Origin: Paludibacteraceae bacterium
GTDB taxonomy: Bacteria > Bacteroidota > Bacteroidia > Bacteroidales > Paludibacteraceae
DNA length: 64,000 nucleotides
Reading direction: 5' to 3'
NCBI GenBank assembly: GCA_017509715.1
Contig: JAFWOU010000023.1
Location: 1 to 64,000 of the forward strand
The notes below the pieces were generated by a model. The model did not search any database and was not told where the DNA came from. It was given only the letters and a program-made list of their open reading frames with translations. The position numbers and the translations under genes were made by a program. Every line of letters begins with the position of its first letter. The stretch's first letter is position 1. Positions 58,088 to 64,000 of this stretch are shown piece by piece.

Positions 58088-59286
58088 TGCGTGGAATGCT
58101 TGTGGTTGATAATGATGAAGGCGGCATGTCGGTTGGGATCCTGGTTCTGGATCTGAAGTTTGAGTACATCGCCCTGCTTCAGCGCTTTCTCAGCGTCAAG
58201 CACGAAGTAGGTGACGCCGTTCTGGTCCTTGCCGGCGGGCGCTACGGCTACGCCGTTCTTATAGAGCCGGGCAGCATAGGCTTGCTTAGCGTCGTGGGGA
58301 ACGACGACGATCACCTGCTTGCCCACGCGTTGCGGTATGGTGTAGGTGGCGGTGCTGCCTTTTTTGACGCCTTTCTCATAGAGGGTATATTTGAATCGTT
58401 TGTCCGTGCCGTCCAGCAGGCCATGACCGGTGTTTTGGGTTGCGCGGTTTTGTCGTTGCGCCTGTTTGAGGCTGTGTATCAGCGTATTCAGACCAAACGC
58501 TTGAATATCTGCGTCGGCAAGCCGCTTGTCGTGGACCTCGTCCTCGAGTTCGTTCATGAGGGTGAATAGGTTGAGACGCTGCTTGAGTGCTTGACCGGCG
58601 TTGTGCCAACTCGTCTGGTCGTTTCGTCGCAGCGTGAGCGAGGCGTTGATCAGTTGTATAGTCACCTCTTCCTCCTTGGGATCCAGGATAGTCTGTGCCC
58701 ATGTGCCTAACGCGAAGCAGAGCATCGGTAGAAGCAGGACGAGCGTACGGGCCGTAGTCACCATCTGTTCGGGCCATAGGCGATCAACGCGTTCGGCAAC
58801 ATGCTGCGAAGCGCTGACGCCGGTGGTTCGGCGCATACGTTGGGGCGTACCCATAGAGGCGGCGATAGTCTCCGCTTCGCGCACGATATCGGCGGCTGTG
58901 GGGCGCTTTTTCGGATCATGGCATAGGCAGCGTTGCAGCAGTCGGTTAAGCGGTTCAGCCTCGTGTTGCGGCAACGAGGGGATAGGTGTTCGAGTGGTCT
59001 GCGCTTTCTCGCCACCACCGTTCAGTATCGGTGTACCCAGCATGAGTTCCATAGCCGAGGCGGCGAGTTGCCATATGTCGCTTTCGGGGTTGCCGGTATG
59101 CGTTGCGGCAGAGGGGTTTAGCACAAAGTCATGGTCGTTGATGCTCACTTGCCGCAGGCCCACCTGGCCGTGCGTCTGCTGCTGACTATGCAACGCATCC
59201 AGTTGGGCGGCTACCTGGCGGATATACTGCAGGCACAGCGCCGTGGAGCAATGACCCCGGAGGGAGATAGCTTGTATCGTGTCCAT
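58084..59286 (-). CDS. Membrane-bound pseudokinase lacking the N-lobe
   Basis: 400 residues. Residues about 15-150 resemble only the C-lobe of a Ser/Thr kinase. CLQYIRQVAAQLDALH matches helix E. HGQVGLRQVSI stands where HRDxKxxN should be, without the catalytic Asp. DFVLN replaces DFG, ESDIWQLAASAMELMLGTPI matches helix F, and CLCHDPKKRPTAADIV is the conserved arginine region. The ATP-binding N-lobe is missing, so it cannot be an active kinase. A membrane segment (TARTLVLLLPMLCFALGTWA) follows near 185. The periplasmic part has a helical region and a beta-rich end (RFKYTLYEKGVKKGSTATYT). It may serve as a scaffold that links cytosol and periplasm. Confidence 0.78.
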   Translation of the reverse strand: MDTIQAISLRGHCSTALCLQYIRQVAAQLDALHSQQQTHGQVGLRQVSINDHDFVLNPSAATHTGNPESDIWQLAASAMELMLGTPILNGGGEKAQTTRTPIPSLPQHEAEPLNRLLQRCLCHDPKKRPTAADIVREAETIAASMGTPQRMRRTTGVSASQHVAERVDRLWPEQMVTTARTLVLLLPMLCFALGTWAQTILDPKEEEVTIQLINASLTLRRNDQTSWHNAGQALKQRLNLFTLMNELEDEVHDKRLADADIQAFGLNTLIHSLKQAQRQNRATQNTGHGLLDGTDKRFKYTLYEKGVKKGSTATYTIPQRVGKQVIVVVPHDAKQAYAARLYKNGVAVAPAGKDQNGVTYFVLDAEKALKQGDVLKLQIQNQDPNRHAAFIIINHKHSTQ

Positions 59287-59292
59287 AATGAA

Positions 59293-60528
59293 TCAGGGTG
59301 TTTGTTGAATAAGTTGATGGATACGGCTGACGGGAATGATGGCTGTCTCTTCGTCTGCCCGGCGCGAGACGATACCCACTACCTGTTTGCGCTGTTTGCT
59401 GGCAAAGACGGGGCCTCCGGAGAAGCCTGGTTGGCATTTCATTTGGCATATGATCCACCCATCCCGGATATCGGATAGATGATCTACCTTGCCTTCTCTC
59501 CATGCGAGTTCGGCTTCCCGTCGATTCTCGCTCTGGGGGTAGCCGAAACTATAGACTTCCTTCCCTTGTTGAACTTGTCGATTGGTATCGGCCAACTGAA
59601 TTGTTCCCTTCTCATGCCAACGCATGACGGCAACGTCGCCCAGTTCGCAGTCGCGTTTTTCGTAGAGGCTGATGACGCTGCGCCAGGTGTAGGCATGTTG
59701 TCGGTCGCCAAGGTCGTATAGGGCATCGTGGCTGCGGTCGGTGGTGAAGCGCTCGGAGGTGATGGAGTCCCATGTCCGTCCGTCGGGGGCGGTGATGGTG
59801 AGTTGCGTGACCAGTCGCAGCGTTGTATCCTCTTCTGCGCGTATCGCCCAACGTGCGGGCGAGGGGATGTCGAGCGTGTCCGGCGTGAGTTGATCTTCCA
59901 TATTGAGCCAGAACTCGATGCAATGCCGTGCCGTCACCAGGTAGCCGTCCTCGGTCAGGAAGGCGGTACCTACCAGCGCTTGTTCGCACGGCTCTTCTGC
60001 TATCAGGCTATCACCTCGATAGACCAGCAGTCCATCGGCTTGGATGCTATAGATCGACTGCGCTTCATCACGGAAGACGTGGGTGAGACTCAGGTGGCTC
60101 TGTATCTGCCAAAGGATGGATACGAGCAACGCCAGTACGATGAGACTCAGCGTGATACGTAGCCCCAGTGAAGGACGGTGGGCAATATACTGCGTGGTGG
60201 GACGCTGTCCCTGCTCGATGCTGAACTGCAGCATGGTGCGATCCAGTTGCAGGATGTCTCCGTGGCGGAGCACATGGGCGATGCCGAGCGGCTGACCGTT
60301 GACGCGTATCTCGGCTTCGGTTTCCTGACGGAGCAGCACCCATCCGTCGCCCTGCTCTTGGCGCACAATGACGGCGTAGCAGGTGTCGGCATAGTCGGGG
60401 TGGGGCGTCAGGCGAACCTGGCACTCGGGCGTCTGACCGATATAGAGCGCGTTGTCGTCGCCATACTGTATGTCGCCGCGACGATGCAGATCATCCGTGC
60501 TCCGAAAGCGTATAGCGTAGTATTTCAT
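59293..60528 (-). CDS. FHA-TM-trypsin-like serine protease
   Basis: 411 residues. Residues about 10-110 form a forkhead-associated fold: GDDNALYIGQTPECQVRL, YAVIVRQEQGDGWVLLRQ, and VNGQPLGIAHVLRHGDILQL, although the usual binding Arg/Ser pair is not exact. A membrane segment is at about 125-143 (ITLSLIVLALLVSILW). Residues 165-411 are a trypsin-like protease with a full triad: LVTARHCIEF (His near 200), CELGDVAVMRW (Asp near 297) and CQPGFSGGPVFAS (Ser near 371). The topology puts a phosphothreonine reader inside and a protease outside. It is 6 bp before the pseudokinase gene and is probably its functional partner. Confidence 0.85.
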   Translation of the reverse strand: MKYYAIRFRSTDDLHRRGDIQYGDDNALYIGQTPECQVRLTPHPDYADTCYAVIVRQEQGDGWVLLRQETEAEIRVNGQPLGIAHVLRHGDILQLDRTMLQFSIEQGQRPTTQYIAHRPSLGLRITLSLIVLALLVSILWQIQSHLSLTHVFRDEAQSIYSIQADGLLVYRGDSLIAEEPCEQALVGTAFLTEDGYLVTARHCIEFWLNMEDQLTPDTLDIPSPARWAIRAEEDTTLRLVTQLTITAPDGRTWDSITSERFTTDRSHDALYDLGDRQHAYTWRSVISLYEKRDCELGDVAVMRWHEKGTIQLADTNRQVQQGKEVYSFGYPQSENRREAELAWREGKVDHLSDIRDGWIICQMKCQPGFSGGPVFASKQRKQVVGIVSRRADEETAIIPVSRIHQLIQQTP

Positions 60529-60558
60529 ATGGGTTATGGGTTATGGGTTATGGGTTTC
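60527..60558 (-). repeat. TAACCCA heptamers between RyR and FHA genes
   Basis: Four to five TAACCCA units (minus-strand sense) overlap the last codons and stop of the RyR gene and reach the ATG of the FHA gene. This array is inside an operon, unlike the other three. Confidence 0.92.
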
Positions 60559-61995
60559 GACTTCATAGAATGTGTGTGCTATGAGGGGTAGTGTACGGAT
60601 GAGGGCGACGTCGTAGCGGGCTACATTCTGGTTGGTCTCGTCGCAGCCCAGTTCGCGATAGCTGCGCAGGTCGTCGTGGGCGAGTTGCTGCTTGAACGTG
60701 CCGCGCAGCGAGATGTCCTGCAGGATCTGCCGGTGTTCCTCGTCGGTGGTGGGACGATAGCCCAGAATGAGTTCCTCAACGCTCCAACGGTTGTGCTCCA
60801 CTTCGGCGAGTGTCTCTACCTCTTTCTCACTGATGGCGAAGAGCGTTTTCCATTCGTCGTCGGTGTGGCCGAGCGAGTGCATCTTGGTGGTGAGCGTAAA
60901 GGCGTGGTAGATATTCGACCATAGTTTCTGGGTAGGTATCGGTCGTTCGTTCCATACTTGGCTGAGATCGGCGGCTGTCGGTATCTCGGTGGCGATAGCG
61001 ATAGCACTCAGTCCACGTGCCTGCTCTTCGTCCGTGGTCTCACGCATGCGGTGGTAGGCGTAGCATATACACTGTGCCATGCGTATGAAGCGCCGCATGT
61101 CGGGAAGCGTGCTCTCGCTCATGCCGAAGGCGGTGAGGCCCGGATGCAGACCGGATTGCTTCACGAGCTGCAGGGCGGTCTCGTCCTGGGTGCGCACCCA
61201 TATCGGCGTGTCGTGGAGCGGGCTCAAGGAGAGGGCCTTGCATAGGTTGCGCTGGTCGTCCGGGTAGCAGAAGGCGAGGGTGAGCTGTTGCGTCTCGTCT
61301 TGTGCCCAAAGTTGGAGCTTATGGAGCAGATTGTTGTCGTGGCTTCGGCCGTTGACGAACTCCCACTCGATGTCCACGAAGTCGTCTCGCTGCCCCTGGT
61401 ATTTGGGCGCGAAGGTGTCGCACGTGATGTCGTCGTTGGTGGTGAGAACGCTGCGTCGGTAGCTGTGGACGAGCATGTTGTGGTAGCGTTGCTGGAAGTT
61501 CAGGAAGTCGTCCTGCGCGTCGCTCACGAGAGTGATACGCGTACGCAGCGCGTGGTCGTGACAGTAGTTGGGATAGTGGGCAATGAGTGCGGTATGGATG
61601 GCCAGGCTCTCGGCCTGCGGGCTCATACCGAAGATGACGAGGTGGACGTGCTGCGGGCTTTCTGCCGTGATAGGCTGGCGGTCCAGGCGCGTCGTGCTAC
61701 CGGGCTGTACGCCCAGCATGGCCATCGACCATAGGTCTTCCCGGGTGTAGGCATATAGTTCCACGTTCTCGGCAAGCGTCTCGCTCAGGGGCGTACGCTT
61801 CAGGATGTCAGCCAGCTGCTGGTTTCTGAGAACGAGGTGGATACGTTGCCGTTCGCCGTCCGCTCTCTTTGTAGCCTTCTCGGCGAGCGCTTGCATTTGG
61901 CGTATCGCCTCATTATCCGCCTCCGCCATCGGCCTTCCAGCCTCGGATCGTATGATGATATCTTGGGTCATAGTCTGTAGTGTATTAGTTTTCAT
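60541..61995 (-). CDS. Rossmann-like/RyR domain protein
   Basis: 484 residues if it starts at ATG 61995 (MKTNTLQTMTQD), which overlaps the TIR gene stop by 11 bp; ATG 61971 (MTQDIIIRSEAGRP) is an alternative. The middle resembles a nucleotide-binding fold: QHVHLVIFGMSPQAESLAIH near residue 140 with a glycine turn, then RITLVSDAQDDFLN. The C-terminal 100 residues fit a RyR (ryanodine-receptor repeat) domain: ETLAEVEHNRWSVEELILGY, RPTTDEEHR, HDDLRSYRELGC. RyR domains in bacteria occur beside TIR, SLOG and similar domains and have been proposed to bind NAD-derived nucleotides. It has no membrane segment, so it is the soluble cytoplasmic member of the cluster. Confidence 0.8.
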   Translation of the reverse strand: MKTNTLQTMTQDIIIRSEAGRPMAEADNEAIRQMQALAEKATKRADGERQRIHLVLRNQQLADILKRTPLSETLAENVELYAYTREDLWSMAMLGVQPGSTTRLDRQPITAESPQHVHLVIFGMSPQAESLAIHTALIAHYPNYCHDHALRTRITLVSDAQDDFLNFQQRYHNMLVHSYRRSVLTTNDDITCDTFAPKYQGQRDDFVDIEWEFVNGRSHDNNLLHKLQLWAQDETQQLTLAFCYPDDQRNLCKALSLSPLHDTPIWVRTQDETALQLVKQSGLHPGLTAFGMSESTLPDMRRFIRMAQCICYAYHRMRETTDEEQARGLSAIAIATEIPTAADLSQVWNERPIPTQKLWSNIYHAFTLTTKMHSLGHTDDEWKTLFAISEKEVETLAEVEHNRWSVEELILGYRPTTDEEHRQILQDISLRGTFKQQLAHDDLRSYRELGCDETNQNVARYDVALIRTLPLIAHTFYEVETHNP

Positions 61996-63232
61996 CGCAA
62001 CATAGGCGCAGGCCATAGTCCTGACGCCGCTCTTGTTCGCCACCGGTGCCGCGGAAGGTGATGGTCAGCGTTGAGGGGTCATCTACGTACCAACTGCCGC
62101 CTCGCTTGATGTGCCGTTCTACGCTGGAGTCGGCATCACCATGAGGATTGATAATGAATTCGGTGTAGTAGGCTCCATATCGGTCGGAGCACCACTCCCA
62201 TACATTGCCTGTCAGGTCGTATAGTCCCAAAGAATTAGGCATGCCGGCCGTGCGCACAGGCATGACGTAGCGATCTTTTCCCTGCTGGTAGAAGGTGACT
62301 TTGGATAGATCGTCCGAACCGGCGTAGAGGGTATCTGTGCCGTTTTTGCCTCCGCGGGCTGCGTATTCCCATTCGGCCTCGGTAGGCAAGCGGAAATTGC
62401 AACCGGTGAGTTCACTGAGTCGTTCTGCGAACGCTTGGCATTGTGCCCAGGAGACATTGTCTACGGGCAGGTTGGCTTGACCTCGATTCTTGCTGGGGTT
62501 CTTGTGCATAACGGCTTGCCAAAGTTCTTGAGTTACTTCTGTCTCGCCTATATAGTAGCTGAATACCTGTACTTTATGCTGCGGACGTTGGTCATTGTCG
62601 CGTGTGTTGCTACCCATGATGAATGTGCCTCCTTCCACTCTGACCATACGGAATTGGACGTCATCCACCGTGATGGCTAAATCGCCGTTTGGCAGCGTTT
62701 CTGTTACCACGTTTGGTGTGCGCAAGAAGAAGTACCAAGCAGCGATGCCACCGATGAGCAGCAAGGCAAGCAGACTCCACAGAACGGGTTTCCACCATGC
62801 GATGCGTCTCTTGGTCTCGGATTTCTCTATCTCAAGTAGCCCTTGCAGGGTGCTTTCCAGTTTGCCCAACCCGGATTTGTATTTGGTGATCGAAGAGAGG
62901 TCGGTATAGTCCAGACAGCCGATATCGAACAGAATGGAGTCGTTGTAGGGCGCGTCGTCCAGTTTGACGGGCACGATAGGTTTGCCCAGATGTACGGCGG
63001 TGTTGATTTCCTTGATGGTCCATTCGGATTTATTGGCATCTTCCGACGAGAAGAACAGGAATACATCGCATTGCTTGATCGCTTTGACGATGACGGTCTT
63101 GAACTGCTCGCCGCTATGGATGCAGTTGTCGGCCATCCAGCAGGGTATACCTCGTTGCTCCAGGTGTTGCTTCACCTGCCGAACCTTCAACTGGTCCTTG
63201 GTGCTATAGCTGATAAAAACCTGTTTTGACAT
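61985..63232 (-). CDS. TIR-TM-FGE (formylglycine-enzyme-like) protein
   Basis: 415 residues. Residues 1-135 are a TIR domain: QVFISYSTKDQLKVRQV, GIPCWMADNCIHSGEQF and DVFLFFSSEDANKSEWTIKE, where Glu75 is in the place of the NADase glutamate. The domain ends with KPIVPVKLDD. One membrane segment (WWKPVLWSLLALLLIGGIAA) lies near 145-168. Residues 190-415 are an FGE-sulfatase/SUMF1-like fold: MVRVEGGTFIMGSN, YIGETEVTQELWQAVM, FRLPTEAEWEYAARGG, LGLYDLTGNVWEWCSDRY and RGGSWYVDD. The FGE half should be periplasmic. It could act as a binding domain rather than an enzyme. Start by ATG 63232. Confidence 0.9.
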   Translation of the reverse strand: MSKQVFISYSTKDQLKVRQVKQHLEQRGIPCWMADNCIHSGEQFKTVIVKAIKQCDVFLFFSSEDANKSEWTIKEINTAVHLGKPIVPVKLDDAPYNDSILFDIGCLDYTDLSSITKYKSGLGKLESTLQGLLEIEKSETKRRIAWWKPVLWSLLALLLIGGIAAWYFFLRTPNVVTETLPNGDLAITVDDVQFRMVRVEGGTFIMGSNTRDNDQRPQHKVQVFSYYIGETEVTQELWQAVMHKNPSKNRGQANLPVDNVSWAQCQAFAERLSELTGCNFRLPTEAEWEYAARGGKNGTDTLYAGSDDLSKVTFYQQGKDRYVMPVRTAGMPNSLGLYDLTGNVWEWCSDRYGAYYTEFIINPHGDADSSVERHIKRGGSWYVDDPSTLTITFRGTGGEQERRQDYGLRLCCDEN

Positions 63233-63261
63233 ATTGTGAAGTATTTTTGGTCATAGTTCTA

Positions 63262-64000
63262 TTATTTCTTGCGTTTGTCGAGCCTTAATAAGGGATACGT
63301 GAATTCCTCGAAGTACATGATGTCTTCTTTGAAACATGTTATCTCAAAATTAGAGTCTTCGAAAAGCTTTATAAAGAGATTGTTATCGTCTTTTATTTCT
63401 TTGATATATTCTTTCTTGAATGTGCTCTTCTCCTTGTTGTATAAACGTACAGAATCTTCATTTTCGCCGAGGAACTCAAGACTGTTAACTTTGAATGAGT
63501 GAGTTAATTGACTTGTGTCTAAAGCGAGTGTGCGATCCTGAATATCCCATGTCATACCTTTGAATTTAATGGTATAATCCACGTTTACTTTAAGATCGGA
63601 ATTGAGTTCCATTTCAAATTGTTTACGGAAGGTTAATAGTGCTTTGTTATTTTCTTGTAAGTCTATGTCTATACGAAGGGAAGAGGTGTCATTGCCTACT
63701 TCCCAATATGTCCAGTTCCCGATAAGTTCTTCCTTTGTAATGAGGCCTCTTTTTTGTTTAATATCTGTAACTAGTTCCTCTCCTCCAATTTCGTTTGCAT
63801 TATCAATGAGTAGAGATTCAATTCTTTTTCTAGTATCGGAATCTACAAACACTTTGATCAAACGCATTCCGAAATATCCCTGTTCTGATTTAAATATATG
63901 TCTGTATGTTTCTAAATCCTGTGTTATCCATAGATTTGAATTTTCTATATAGAATAGTCCTCCTAAGTTGTTCCAGTCTTCTACACCATCAATCGCAGAC
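63262..64000 (-). CDS. Partial gene of unknown function, AT-rich
   Basis: The frame is open from the right edge to a TAG/TAA-type stop at 63262, so at least 245 codons are present and the N-terminus is missing. The ATG at 63867 is internal: the 44 codons before it (GLFYIENSNLWITQDLETYR and so on) read as normal protein. The visible part is rich in Lys, Asn, Ile and Glu, with a likely beta-rich centre (GNWTYWEVGNDTSSLRIDID, VNVDYTIKFKGMTWDIQDR) recalling lipocalin-like domains, but no family can be named. Base composition is clearly lower in G+C than its neighbours, which suggests later acquisition. It is 29 bp upstream of the TIR gene and probably co-transcribed. Confidence 0.7.
   Translation of the reverse strand, partial: SAIDGVEDWNNLGGLFYIENSNLWITQDLETYRHIFKSEQGYFGMRLIKVFVDSDTRKRIESLLIDNANEIGGEELVTDIKQKRGLITKEELIGNWTYWEVGNDTSSLRIDIDLQENNKALLTFRKQFEMELNSDLKVNVDYTIKFKGMTWDIQDRTLALDTSQLTHSFKVNSLEFLGENEDSVRLYNKEKSTFKKEYIKEIKDDNNLFIKLFEDSNFEITCFKEDIMYFEEFTYPLLRLDKRKK

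Overview
The window is chromosomal DNA of a member of the Bacteroidales (Bacteroidota). The evidence is SusC/SusD pairs, repeated promoters of the TTTG-20 nt-TAnnTTTGC type, the mraZ-to-murG division cluster, FKBP lipoproteins, a DUF4861/GH28 pectin pair, a WbqC family gene beside dapB and lepB, and giant GCDSI-repeat surface proteins. The DNA looks richer in G+C than Bacteroides. I cannot name the genus. No phage, insertion sequence, integrase or CRISPR array is visible.

Layout. 1-7120 (minus): an outer-membrane barrel gene followed by a giant repeat protein that runs off the left edge. 7198-11191: sufT, lpxH, mazG, a tRNA-Leu with a small lipoprotein, and an M16 peptidase. 11294-20395 (plus): susC, susD, an Ig-like lipoprotein and a secreted M6 metalloprotease. 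20521-31015 (minus): a dcw cluster, mraZ-rsmH-ftsL-ftsI-murE-mraY-murD-ftsW-murG, that stops after murG. 31194-33748 (plus): a structured RNA resembling 6S RNA, then rplU, rpmA and serS. 33804-37326: a sugar MFS transporter (minus) and htpG (plus). 37328-54213 (minus): a long run with a pectin pair, truA, two flippases, three FKBPs, ribE, rsmI, a peptide transporter, ilvE, WbqC, lepB and dapB. 54288-64000 (minus): seven tightly packed genes that make the most unusual unit here. They encode a low-GC partial gene product, TIR-TM-FGE, a Rossmann/RyR protein, FHA-TM-trypsin, a pseudokinase-TM protein, a TPR-CHAT lipoprotein, and an unknown secreted protein. The set looks like a membrane-linked surveillance or conflict system.

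A second theme crosses the whole window. More than twenty intergenic and intragenic spots carry short tandem repeats, usually of 7 bp, sometimes 8, 9 or 11 bp. The same few unit families (TAACCCR, GACTTTY, CAGCYRT/GCTGAAT, TTTACGA and others) recur at distant loci. Several copies lie inside essential genes (murG, murE, htpG, dapB, lepB, mraZ, rsmI, ilvE) without breaking the frame. One identical 40-bp copy is read in two different frames in the neighbouring ilvE and WbqC genes. A third theme is an extended promoter: seven promoters share a TATGT-like block directly after the -33 TTTG.
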